A stretch of DNA of 64,000 nucleotides from Romanomermis culicivorax (taxonomy: Eukaryota; Nematoda; Enoplea; Mermithida; Mermithidae), in NCBI GenBank assembly GCA_963922205.1, contig CAWUHX010000070.1, forward strand, positions 1,116,001-1,180,000, in the 5' to 3' direction. Every line of letters begins with the position of its first letter. Within the stretch, counting starts at the first letter, position 1. A program made the translations under genes and the position numbers. This document shows positions 47,720 to 57,961 of this stretch, piece by piece. The notes under the pieces are model-generated. The model made no database searches. It worked only from the letters and a program-made list of their open reading frames with translations, and was not told where the DNA came from.

Positions 47720-48560
47720 AAAAATAGGGTGTTACTGTATTTCATATCTACGCAAAACAAGTCCGCGGTCTGTTGATCTTGAAACGCTTGTGAATAATCA
47801 AATTTGGAAAGTGATAACTGGAAATTAGGGGCCAAGTTCGGGGTATGCACGGCTCCGGGGACTGAGTAATGAGACAAGGTCATGCAACTCACACCAAGGA
47901 CCTTTGAGGCCTCTCATTTAAAACGAGTTCCATGCAATTTTCACGATTTTCGATGAGCCAGTCATCTGAGTGACTATCCATTCATTTTGAAATGATCGAT
48001 GCAGCGATCCCATGAAAGTAAGTTCAACACAGAGAAAAATACCGCGCTCATTACTGTACTCAACGCAAAATTTTTCGTCAATGAGCGGCGAACAGAACAG
48101 CCGAGAATTTCCTTCTATTTTCCTTGGTGAAGTGGTCAAAATTTCTCTAATATCACTTATGTATCGACGCACTTCTGTCAAAATCCACGGTGGATAAGCG
48201 TTATGTTTTTCCATTCAGTTGGAATGAAAAATATTCCATTGTCATGAAAAAATTAATTGTTTTTCTACAGTATAAAATTTCTCACCAAGTAAAAATTGGG
48301 TGTCAAAGTGAACCTGTTTTTTGCTTTTCGCTGCGCGTGTATCATTTTAAATTAAGTGGAAGTGGGCTATAATCACTCGGGTCAAACAGGTTAACTTCGG
48401 GTAGCCTCAGTTTATCTACAGCAATTTTCATGTTTTCCGTGATAAAGTCAGTATGGCCACTTACATACCCTCCTCTTGGCTATGACTTTTATCATTTTCG
48501 ATGAATAGGTCATCAAAATGGCCAACGGGCACTCGGATCACTCGAAAACTTATCAATGAC
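47720..48560. repeat. Dispersed repeat related to 61440-61990
   Basis: Words such as TTCTACAGTATAAA followed by a CTCACC/TTCACC block and TGTCAAAGTGAACCTG correspond to a stretch near 61800-61870. No termini or coding sequence could be defined. It may be a fragment of a larger element. A TGAAATGATCGATGCAGCG word near 47990 also recurs near 60545. Confidence 0.35.
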
Positions 48561-48664
48561 TTTAATTTCAGAATTTTCACTTGGAAACGTCCCCTCTCGT
48601 TATAAATTATTTCAGGAAACCGATTTCTAAAAATGACATTGAGGAGTCTGGGCTTCGGGAATCA

Positions 48665-48847
48665 CACCCAATAATTCCGCCAAAAATGAAGATACTTGCA
48701 CTACACATTGAAAAAATTTCAGTCGATCGTATACGTTGGAGGAAACACGAATCTTTCACCCAAAACGCTACGAATTGGGTGTCGTAGATCTATTCCTATA
48801 AACATGATTTATAATTGCATCTTCATTTTTGGCGGAATAATTGGGTG
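48665..48847. repeat. MITE, 183 bp, CACCCAATAATTCCGCC ends
   Basis: Inverted termini of about 29 bp: CACCCAATAATTCCGCCAAA then AATGAAGAT at the left, and ATCTTCATTTTTGGCGGAAT then AATTGGGTG at the right, with one mismatch. The interior is unique and short. No convincing target duplication. Confidence 0.8.
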
Positions 48848-48884
48848 TAAAAGTCTGCCATATTTGGTTCAGGGTTGATAAAAC

Positions 48885-49110
48885 CGGATTCAGCTCCAAC
48901 CGGTTTGCGTCCAAACCCGGATCCGCTGGAACCCTGCTCTACCCGGATCCAAAAATTTATGGATAAAACATGGCGCCGATTCCAGTTGAATCCAGATCAA
49001 CGCCGAATCCGATGAGTAAACGCCGACTCCGGATATGAACCGGATCCAAGCGTCGGTTCCAAAAATGTCAGTAAAATCCGGAACCGGATAAGCCAGCCAA
49101 AGCAGAAATG
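48885..49110. repeat. Degenerate CCGGATCC-rich repeat
   Basis: The words CCGGATC, CGGATCC, GGATTC and AACCGG recur at irregular short spacing on both strands, giving a locally GC-richer patch. It resembles a decayed tandem array with palindromic cores. No gene is supported. Confidence 0.5.
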
Positions 49111-49549
49111 GTCTCAGATTATTTCTGTGTCCACATATGGTTGCAGTCTCGGACCCGGCGCCCAAACAATGTTAAGATATTATGTCATGAATTTAAGTCG
49201 AGTTGAATAATTAATGTGTGGTCATGCAAGTGATCCGATGACCTTTTGAACATAAATATAGTCCAAAAAGTTCGTAAAAAGTTTTCGTAATAATCTTACA
49301 CGTCGTCCAGTCATATTGTTGATGCGAGTGACCACTGAGCCCAGCAACCAGTTGTGCTCAAGGTTCTCCACACGGTTGCAGTTTTGGATCTGGTGCCAGA
49401 TCCAAGTTTTGATAGTATGATAGTCACAGATGACCAACGTCATTTCTTGAGCTAAGCCCTAAGGGAGTAAGTCATGTGTGGTCAACTGAGTGACCGACCG
49501 ACCACATGTCACTGATATGACTTTGTGAACAAGAATTGTTCAAACAATA

Positions 49550-50462
49550 TGTAACGACCAGATTTGTGTGAGGTACTTTACTTCTACCAATTGGTCGATA
49601 CGGCGGGGCAAATAACGGGACGGGGGCACGGGCGAACGATTACAAATACGGGGCGATAATATACGAACAATCGACGGTCGCTTGAACGTCGACAATAAAC
49701 GCGCTTCGAATTAAAATACGGACGGGGGCCTCGGTTTAAGTGCTTTCGAATAGTCGGCCGCTTGCAAATGTATAAAGACGGGGCGAGCGCGGGAGTCAAA
49801 ACGGAAACAACCACAAGAATAAGAATCAGAAGAATGATCAAAATCACGCTTTGCTTCTTCTTTTATACGGCGATTTTGGCCACTCCCTGGGCGCTGCGGG
49901 AGGTCGAGCTTCTGTCCATCTTCTTCCGCCAATCGTCGTTTCCGGCTACGCTTTTTATGCTTTCTTAGTTACGCCTCTCTAACGCTTTTCTGGTACCGTA
50001 TGCTTTCTGTGCTTCACTTGCTTTCTACGGTGGGCTTGGCCACACCTCTGTGCTTCTGTGCATGCTTCCTGTATCGGTTTCTCTGTATACACACGTTTTG
50101 TGGGGCCGCCGCTACTGTTACACTTGAGACTACTGTACGGCGGGGCTTCTACATATTTTACTGTGTGCAGGTGTTGTTTACGATTTTTACGGGGGATTAC
50201 GGTAGCTGTGGAATGTGTAGTTTAGTGTAGGTTCTAGGGGAACAGCTGCCGTTTGTGCAAATTAATTAGGGCATCTTAATTGGGCTACCGGGGTGTGAAC
50301 GGATCAAAATAAAGTACTTCACGTAATTTTGTAGGAATGTTTGGGTGTGAATCCCAGACATCCTTGAGACGATAAAATGTGAAAATAAAATAATATCTAA
50401 TAAATGTCTATTACATACAGTATGCTACATGTTTACAGTACTGCTTTAGCAGGTACGTTACA
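49550..50462 (-). repeat. 3' LTR of the retrotransposon
   Basis: Begins TGTAACGACC and ends GGTACGTTACA (+ strand). It differs from the other LTR by a handful of substitutions and small indels, mainly around 49795-49850. The 116-codon sense frame present in the other LTR is broken here. Confidence 0.93.
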
Positions 50463-50475
50463 TTTCCCTCCTTCC
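50463..50475 (-). promoter_or_regulatory. Polypurine tract
   Basis: TTTCCCTCCTTCC on the + strand, that is GGAAGGAGGGAAA on the element strand, directly abutting the 3' LTR. This is where plus-strand DNA synthesis is primed in LTR elements. Confidence 0.85.
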
Positions 50476-50493
50476 GGAGTTGAACGTCCTCGT

Positions 50494-53400
50494 TCAAGGC
50501 TTTCGAGGTTGAGGAGGGGTGGGGGTAGATGCGATAGTTGCTTTCCGAGGGTAGAAAGGGGTTGTCTCGTTTACATGCACCGTAAATGTAATATTCTTAT
50601 GGGGGTGTTTGAGTGTAACGTTGGGGTACATGAAGTTTGTAACTGTATAGGGCCCGTTCTGGCGAGGGAGGAATTTGGGAGTCAGCCCTTGTTTACACGA
50701 ATGATTTTTGTAGAGAATAAGATCACCTGCCTTGTAATGTATGTTCTGAGCATGCTTGTTATACTGACGGGTATAGTGGGCTTGGGCTTTTTGCAAACTT
50801 TTCTGCACGGTTGAGAGTGCTTCTGTGAAATGCGATTTTACACGAAGGGCGTAATCGTCTAAGTCAACCATGTAGGACGTGGGGAAAAAATTTAAAGCTG
50901 CATCTGACGGCAGATTAGCTTGTCTACCGTGGAGTAATTCAAATGGGGGATATGAAGTGCTATCATTTTTATGGATGTTGATCGAAAAAAACGGCATACG
51001 GGAGATAAGTATCCCAATCAGTGTGATTTGAATTGATGTACATGCGGATACGGGTGGCTAGGGTTTGGTTGCAATGCTCAACTTCTCCATTGGCAATGGG
51101 ATGATATGGGGTAGTGTGAATTTTCTGAGTATTGCATAAACTGGTGATCCGTGAGAAGAGATCAGATACGAAGTCGGTGCCACGATCACAATGGATGATT
51201 TTTGGGGACCCATGACGACAAACAATTTTGGTTACGAATAGCTTGGCAATAGTGGCTGCAGTGATGTCAGGGGTCGGGAATGCCTCTACATACTTTGTGA
51301 AATAATCGATGAAAACGACAATGAACCGGTTGCCGTCTTCAGTGAGGGGTAACGGTCCCATGCAATCAACACCAACTCGATCAAATGGGCCAGTTGGCTG
51401 AATTGGTACCAAGTTTGCATGCACTTTGTGTCTAAGAGCTTTCTGTGTCTGGCATGGGTGGCAAGTTTTGCAGTAACGTTTGATATCACGGCTCATTTGG
51501 GGCCAAAAATATTTCTGTCTGAGCAAGTGTAAAGTTTTCCTGGCCGCAAAATGACCTGTGAACTTGCTGTCATGATGTGAGGCGATGAGATGCTGGACTT
51601 GCGACTTGGGAATGTATAGTTTTGCCTGTTTGTCGACTATACGGAAGAGAATGTTTTGATGCACTGCGAATTTGATCAGAGTAAGGGGGTGTTTTTGGGC
51701 GATTTTTGCTAAAATACTTTTGACAGTTGGATCAGTGCGTTGGAGTTCGGCAAAGTTTTTCTGTTGCTCTTCTTGTTCAGTTGCTTCGGCTTCCAAAACT
51801 GAATTGATAGTTGATATTTCGGGGCGGGTTTCTAATTGCTCAATATCAAAGGATTGCTTTGCTGTCTGTGAGGGGAATCGAGAGACGGCATCTACGTTGC
51901 GGTTAGCAGTGCCTTTCTTGGGTCGAATGTCTAGCTGAATACCAGAGAGGGCTAATCCCCAACGGGCAATGCGAGGGGACGGGTTTTCCTTTTGTAAGAC
52001 TGCCTGAACTGCTGTGTGGTCAGTGTGTACAATGACATGTTGCTGGAAAAGATAAGGGCGGAAATACTTGACAAATTCGACTACTGCAAGGGTTTCCAAC
52101 TCTGTGATTGGGTAGTTGCGTTCTGCGGGTTTCAATGTGCGGCTCCCAAAAGCAATGGGGCGATCCTGACCTTTACTATCTAGCTGACTGAGAATGGCGC
52201 CGATTCCGAGTTTTGAGGCGTCAGTTTGCAGAATAAATGGTTTTGTGAAATCGGGATGCTGCAGTATTGGGGCATGGATGAGTAATTCTTTGAGCTTAGT
52301 GAATGCATTTTGCTGTTCAGGGCCCCAGGAAAATTCGGAGTTCTTTTTGAGTAGCGATGTGAGTGGGCTAGAAACTTGGGAGCAATTTGGGATGAATCTG
52401 CGATAATATGAGGGTAGGCCAAGGAATGACTTAACTTCTTTTGAGCTTTTGGGTGTGGGTATGTCATAAATGGCCTGTACCTTATGGGGATCTGGTGAAA
52501 TGCCTTGCTGGGAAATGACGTGGCCTAAGTATTGGACTTGGGGCTGGCAGAATTTGCATTTTTGTATGTTTAGCTTAAGGCCTGCTTGTGAGAATCGGGC
52601 AAGAATAGTGTCTAAACGTTCCAGCATTTGGGCATGGGAGTCTGCGAATACCAAAACATCGTCGAGATACACAAGGCATGTGTTCCATTGCAGACCCGAA
52701 AGAATAACATCCATTAACCTTTGGAATGTGGCTGGGGCATTGGTGAGTCCAAAGGGGAGGTAATTGAATTGATACTGGCCAGCTGAGCAATTGAAGGCCG
52801 TTTTTTCTCTGTCTGCTTGTGCTATGGGAATGGAATAGTATGCATTGGATTGGTCAAGGGAGGTGAAATATTTCATTCCACGGAGGGTGTCTAGAATTTC
52901 GTCTATCCGGGGCAAGGGGTAGGTATCTTTTTTGGTGACTTTGTTGAGGCCTCTAAAATCAATGCATAAACGATGGCCTCCGTCTTTTTTGGGAACTAAA
53001 ACTGTGTTGGTACACCATGGGGAATTGCTTTGGCTTATGACACCTGCTGCTGCGAGTTGCTCAACTTCTGCTTGTATGATTTGCTTTTCTTTTGGGGAAG
53101 TCCGATAAAGTTGTCTACGTACGGGTTGGGAGCCATTGGTGTCAATTGTATGTGAAACGAGGGTGGTTCTACCTACATCCATTTTGGATTTAGCATATAA
53201 TGTAGGGTACTTCGATAGGGCGCGTAGGAGTTGCATTTTCTCTGTTTCTGTGAGGTCACTGGAGGTCAAATTGACATTTTCTTTTAACCATGTGAATGTA
53301 TCAAAACGGTTGGGCTGGTTTTGCGTTGAAGGGGTTAGATTAGCGGGAGCATTTTGTTTTGGGATGTAACATGAGACTGTACCAATGCATGTTCCAGGAT

Positions 53401-54262
53401 AAAGAATTTGGGCTGTTTCTTGTGTGTTTAGGACCGATATGCGTATGCGACTGTTTTGATTCTCAGATATACAAGCTGCGAAATGGACTTTGGGATTCTG
53501 TTTGGGTTTTGGGGTGAATTCAAGCTGTTTGACCTGTAAGTACGATTTGGGCAAGGGGACAGTAAATTCGGTTACTGTACGGGGTGGTAATTCTAATTTC
53601 TCATCCAAATAAGTTCCACCACGAGTTGAAAGAGGGCTATATTCTAGGCCATCACAAGGTAGTATAACATTGCCAAATTTGACCTGTGATTTTTGATTGT
53701 TGATAGTGTATTCCGAAAAACGACTGAGAAAGTTTTTGCCTAGAAGGATGTCTGCTGTGCAATCTTTTTGGACATGGACCATGATTGTTTCCTGGATTGT
53801 TTGGGCTGTCACTGTGACAAAAGTGGTTCCTACAAAGTGAATCGGAAGATTATTTGCTGCTTTTGCTTGGACTAGCGGGGGTTTCATGTCTAACTGTAAA
53901 AGTTGAGCGATTCGGGAATCAATGAGTGAGTAAACTGCACCAGTGTCAATCATGCCTTTTGTCATTAATTTGCCGTTAAGTGTGATTGGAATATGAGGGG
54001 TATGTTTCTCAGGTACGTTTTGGGGTGGCTTATTTGATGCAGATTGGTGAATTTGATTAATGAGTTCGATTGCAGGAGTTCGGGGGGTATCGATATCGAC
54101 AAGGACGTATTTCTGCTGTGTTTGCGCCCCACGACGATTAGCTAATTCTAAAAGAGCATGGCCGAATGATGGGGGAATAGTCTCATGTAAATGTCTGTTG
54201 TTTGATGGTATTTCGTATGCATGTTCGTTTGTGGCATGATGCTTTGGAGAGGGGAAATATTT
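50494..54262 (-). CDS. pol: pol: protease, reverse transcriptase, RNase H, integrase (one frameshift)
   Basis: The frame opens immediately after the TGA that ends the Gag-Env frame and stays open for 3.2 kb. The first in-frame ATG is at 53965, just before the protease active site MIDTGAVYSLID. Counting from that ATG: RT core with DFRGLNK (~337), LPFGLTNAP (~403) and YLDD (~433); RNase H with TDAS (~581), TELE and HTDHT (~647); integrase zinc finger H-x3-H...C-x2-C (~797-838); and the D,D,E core (VDCMG ~867, HCDRGTDF ~925, NGEVEHCNQ ~959). At 50985-50991 a run of seven A (T on the coding strand) shifts the frame, so the upstream frame ends at 50969. The integrase C-terminal region (FELLHGRQANLPSD, YKAGDLILYKNH) continues in another frame to 50494. 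This is either a recent mutation or an assembly error in the homopolymer. Confidence 0.93.
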
Positions 54263-57200
54263 TCAAAGAACGAGAAACGAATAAAAGACGCCTGCAATAA
54301 CTACAGTAATAACGGCGAGATTGATAATGATTTGCAGGGGTCCTTTGAGTAAATTGTTTAATCCGTCTGTGAGACTTTGGGTGGTACCGGTTATTACATG
54401 TTCTATGCCTTGACCGGCGCCAGAGAGTGTATTTCCGAGTGCTTGGCCAGTGCCTGAGATCATGTTGTAAACTGTATCGGAGTTGAGAGACATTTGGGCG
54501 GTGTAATTGACGAGTTTTTTGACAATGTTTTCGAGTGTGTGAGTTTTGTAAATGTATTGTTTCAAAAAGAGTAAGTTGGTTGAAATAGTTGCAAGTTGAT
54601 CATGGAAAATTGCCGGTGTATTAAAATGGAAAAGGGAGAAATTTTGGTTCCAGACAATTTCTAAAGGTAAATTTGTGACATGTGGGGATCCTGTTTCACT
54701 GACCCATGTATTATTCTGTTTGTAAAGGGCTACATGCATGTGATGGCAGTCAACGGTTTGCGAGAAAGGGGTCAAATCGTTGCCTCCTGGATTTGAAAAC
54801 ATGAGTTCAGTTCCTACGAGAATGGGCAAAAGTTTGTAGCATGTTTGGTTGATTTTATGGTTGTAAAAGATTTTAGATGCATTTACTTGTTTACAGGGCC
54901 AGACTGTGAGGGCTTCTCCTGTGAATTCTGCTATGATGTCGGTTCTCTGTAGGAATGCACGCGCTCCAAGGGTTGCATCAAGACGTAAAATTTGCCATAC
55001 GAGATCAAGGTGACGCTGTGCCTGTCTGCATAATTCATTCCATACATTTTTGAAATTTTGAATTTCGAATTCCTGTATTTTGTCTGCTAGATAGTTTAGT
55101 TTTGCATTGATGGGTTCAAAATCATCAAAATCGTATAGTGTAGTATGAGTTTCGTTGGTTTTTGGGGTTAAAAATGCGTTACGATGTGGGGTGCTTTTGT
55201 CTAATTGTACAATAATGCCTTGTTCGGTTAGAATGCTGTCTTGGATTTCTGGGCAATTGGGGTTCGAAAAAACTGTATTTTTAACCGAGAATGCACCTTG
55301 TAGCTCTTCTATTATCATGTGTGTTTGCGTGAGTTTGATGGGATGTGTATTTTTGTATTCGAAAGGGCATAAGTTTTCAAATGCGGTTTCATTCCAGATA
55401 ATGGATCCGTCGGCTGTGACACAATGACCTGATGTCGGTTTGCATGACCCTAGGTCGCCTAATGTACCTGTCATAGATTTTCCATTCCAAGATGCTATTT
55501 GTCCTATTTCTATGATGACGTTAGTGACTGAGGTACAATGGTCTGTACAACACCATGTGTATTCTACGCTTAGGGAGTTATTTGTTGACCAAAATCCTGG
55601 TTGGGTTTCGTATAATTTTTGACCGTTGTGTTCTTTGTCTATAACGATTGCCTTACAAACATGTGGGGTTAGATTTTGCATTTCGGTTTGGTCGAAGACA
55701 ATACCTTTTGATCCAAAAAATCCTGTATTAGTACAAATTTTGCGTTTGCGAACACTGCATTTGTATGCGTCTGTAATGTGGGGCTTAGTGGAGGGGATAT
55801 AGATTTTTCCGAATGTTTGTACGGGTTTGTCTACTGTGGAAGGGGGCATGCATGATACAAGTTTTGGTATGCTGACTGAGTGACCGCTCAATGAAGTTCC
55901 ACACATCTGAAATTGGGCACTACACGATGTGGGGATTATTATACATAAAAATATACAATACAATGGCCAATGTAGTGTTTTAGTGGAGGCGGCGGGGTAC
56001 TGTATATTTTCGTTCTGGCCGGTTTGGCGTGGCGGCTCTTGGTGTTGTTCGGTTTTGGGTTGAGGGGGTGGCCGGTTTGCAATCTGAACATTCTGTAAAA
56101 CTTTAGAAGTTGAGTCATGGGATGGGGTTTGGACTTGCTTACTTGTGGGGGTTGGTAGAAGTGTTTGGCGGGGGCGGAATTGATAGGGTTCGGGGGTCAG
56201 GCCATGGAGAAGGGATAACAAGTTGCGGCCTGTTTTTGACGGGGTTTCGGGGGCGGTGGGCGGCGTTGTGTCTTGCTTTCGGGGGATCTTGTAGCCTACG
56301 GGGATGGTGGGCGGCGATTTTTCGATTTTTGCGGCTTCAGGCGTGGGGGGTGGTGACATGGCGCACCAATCGGGTACGTCCAGATCAAGGACGTATTCGT
56401 CACTACGGCGGTGGGTGTTGGGCATGATAGTTCCTAAAGTAGTCTGAGGGCCGTTAGTTATGGCGGGTAATTTTGAGTAAAATGCGGGGTCGTCAATGTC
56501 CATGAGGGGTTGGGGTTGCCTGTACTCAATGCAATTTTGAATATTACGACTCTGCTGATTTGGACAATATCTGCTTGTATGACCTCTCTGCTTGCATATA
56601 AAACATTGAAAATTGGAGTAGGGTTTTGAAGGGCAGTTATCTGATCTATGTCCTGTTTGGGAGCAGTGGATGCATGGGCTTTTACAATCACGTGTACTGT
56701 GATTATTACGGAAACAGATTTCACATGATTTTCGGGTACCTACTGATTTACAATTACGAGCTACGTGTCCGATTTGTCCACACTGGAAGCATGTGGGTTG
56801 CCTGGGGGTGGTATTGTTCCTGTAAGCATTATTCCTGCTGAAAGTGTTGTTACTGAAATTGTTGTAGCTACTCTGTTGTGGGGGTTGAGGTTTTTGTTTG
56901 ATCTGCAACTGTAAATCTTTTACTTGTTGTTCTAACTGATGCAAAAGATCCTGTTGGTCTGTATTTTTGGTTAGGGAAAAGATGGGTTCGGGTTTTGGGG
57001 GTATGAAGGGAAGGACGTTAGATTTTAACTCATTTCTAAGAATTTGCTGTTCAATGTAAGCTGCTTCGTCTGACATTTCTTTTAGAGTTGCGAACCTTCT
57101 ATACTTAATTGCTTCCCTGATTTCGTTTTGCATGCCTTCTACAAAGAGGGGTTTTATGATCATTTCTCGTGCGTCTGTGTTAAAGTTAGGGTAGGCGAGG

Positions 57201-57718
57201 GTTGCGAGATGTTCTAGATCAAATAAGAATTCCGTTACTGTTTCTGATCGCTTTTGTTTTCTTTCGCGTAAGAATTGTTGATGTAGCTCATTATCTCTAT
57301 TGTTTGGGAAAAATGCCTGTAATGCGACTTTATACTGCTCGTATGTGTGGGGAGGGTTTTCGGAATTTGCTAAACTTTTGAATTTTGCTAACGCGGCTCC
57401 TCCTAAATGAATTTCTAAACATGCCAACTTTAACTGTACGTCTGTATCTTTCATGCCTTGGAGTGCCATGAATTGTTCTAATCTTTTGTTCCATTCACCA
57501 AAATGTTGGGTCACGCCGCCCGTGAATACTGTAGGTTTCGCGTAGAAATTGTTTGCCATGTTATTACGAATGTTTGCTGTTCTTAGATCGTCTATTAGGG
57601 TAGGGTTTACTGTATTCTGATTCAATTGTGTGCGTAGGGTACGAAAATGTTCTGAAAATAAATCGTTTATCTGTTCTCTAACGATTTCTCCTAAATGATC
57701 TTGCGTTTGGTGGGTCAT
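54263..57718 (-). CDS. gag-env: Gag fused in frame to an envelope-like glycoprotein (1151 aa)
   Basis: Residues 1-300 are a capsid-like Gag region (FTGGVTQHFGEWNKRLEQFM; RKQKRSETVTEFLFDLEHLA). Four CCHC zinc knuckles lie at about 310-323, 332-345, 349-362 and 372-385. A proline-rich linker follows (~450-580). A hydrophobic segment, LHWPLYCIFLCIIIPTSCSA (~582-601), looks like an internal signal peptide. Then comes an ectodomain with about 20 cysteines and several N-glycosylation sites (NNS, NET, NQT, NNT, NFS), a Gly/Ser-rich amphipathic stretch (~1088-1120), and a C-terminal membrane anchor (~1127-1151) with almost no cytoplasmic tail. It ends at TGA (54263-54265). It is unusual that env sits before pol and in one frame with gag. 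The frame is also open for 111 codons upstream of the ATG, back into the LTR. The glycoprotein family is not identified. Confidence 0.88.
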   Translation of the reverse strand: MTHQTQDHLGEIVREQINDLFSEHFRTLRTQLNQNTVNPTLIDDLRTANIRNNMANNFYAKPTVFTGGVTQHFGEWNKRLEQFMALQGMKDTDVQLKLACLEIHLGGAALAKFKSLANSENPPHTYEQYKVALQAFFPNNRDNELHQQFLRERKQKRSETVTEFLFDLEHLATLAYPNFNTDAREMIIKPLFVEGMQNEIREAIKYRRFATLKEMSDEAAYIEQQILRNELKSNVLPFIPPKPEPIFSLTKNTDQQDLLHQLEQQVKDLQLQIKQKPQPPQQSSYNNFSNNTFSRNNAYRNNTTPRQPTCFQCGQIGHVARNCKSVGTRKSCEICFRNNHSTRDCKSPCIHCSQTGHRSDNCPSKPYSNFQCFICKQRGHTSRYCPNQQSRNIQNCIEYRQPQPLMDIDDPAFYSKLPAITNGPQTTLGTIMPNTHRRSDEYVLDLDVPDWCAMSPPPTPEAAKIEKSPPTIPVGYKIPRKQDTTPPTAPETPSKTGRNLLSLLHGLTPEPYQFRPRQTLLPTPTSKQVQTPSHDSTSKVLQNVQIANRPPPQPKTEQHQEPPRQTGQNENIQYPAASTKTLHWPLYCIFLCIIIPTSCSAQFQMCGTSLSGHSVSIPKLVSCMPPSTVDKPVQTFGKIYIPSTKPHITDAYKCSVRKRKICTNTGFFGSKGIVFDQTEMQNLTPHVCKAIVIDKEHNGQKLYETQPGFWSTNNSLSVEYTWCCTDHCTSVTNVIIEIGQIASWNGKSMTGTLGDLGSCKPTSGHCVTADGSIIWNETAFENLCPFEYKNTHPIKLTQTHMIIEELQGAFSVKNTVFSNPNCPEIQDSILTEQGIIVQLDKSTPHRNAFLTPKTNETHTTLYDFDDFEPINAKLNYLADKIQEFEIQNFKNVWNELCRQAQRHLDLVWQILRLDATLGARAFLQRTDIIAEFTGEALTVWPCKQVNASKIFYNHKINQTCYKLLPILVGTELMFSNPGGNDLTPFSQTVDCHHMHVALYKQNNTWVSETGSPHVTNLPLEIVWNQNFSLFHFNTPAIFHDQLATISTNLLFLKQYIYKTHTLENIVKKLVNYTAQMSLNSDTVYNMISGTGQALGNTLSGAGQGIEHVITGTTQSLTDGLNNLLKGPLQIIINLAVITVVIAGVFYSFLVL

Positions 57719-57938
57719 TCTTGGTTTACGATGGGATTTCTGCTTAAATGCTTCAATTTTTGCTTCACGCTGTATTCGTTTAAATGTATCGCTTAATGTC
57801 TCGTTGGAGGGGATTTCCAGTTTGCTTAATACGAATACCGTCTTACTGTAGGAAATGATTACTACTGTATTATCTAATGCTTCTAAATGCCCGGATAAGA
57901 GTACACCTAACTGGGGGCAGGGAGTTCCACTGGTTAAC

Positions 57939-57956
57939 GTAACGGTACGGTCACCA
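57939..57956 (-). promoter_or_regulatory. Candidate primer binding site
   Basis: On the element strand the 5' LTR is followed by TATTT and then TGGTGACCGTACC. TGG is what pairs with a tRNA CCA end. The tRNA cannot be named without a search. This site lies within the open frame that leads into Gag. Confidence 0.45.
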
Positions 57957-57961
57957 AAATA

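Noticed and set aside
50404-50814. A + strand 136-codon frame across the LTR edge
   Set aside because: It is antisense to the integrase C-terminal part of pol and has no motif.
54263-57718. Assigning the envelope-like domain to a named viral glycoprotein family
   Set aside because: The cysteine pattern and anchor support a glycoprotein, but no family-specific motif could be confirmed without a profile or structure search.
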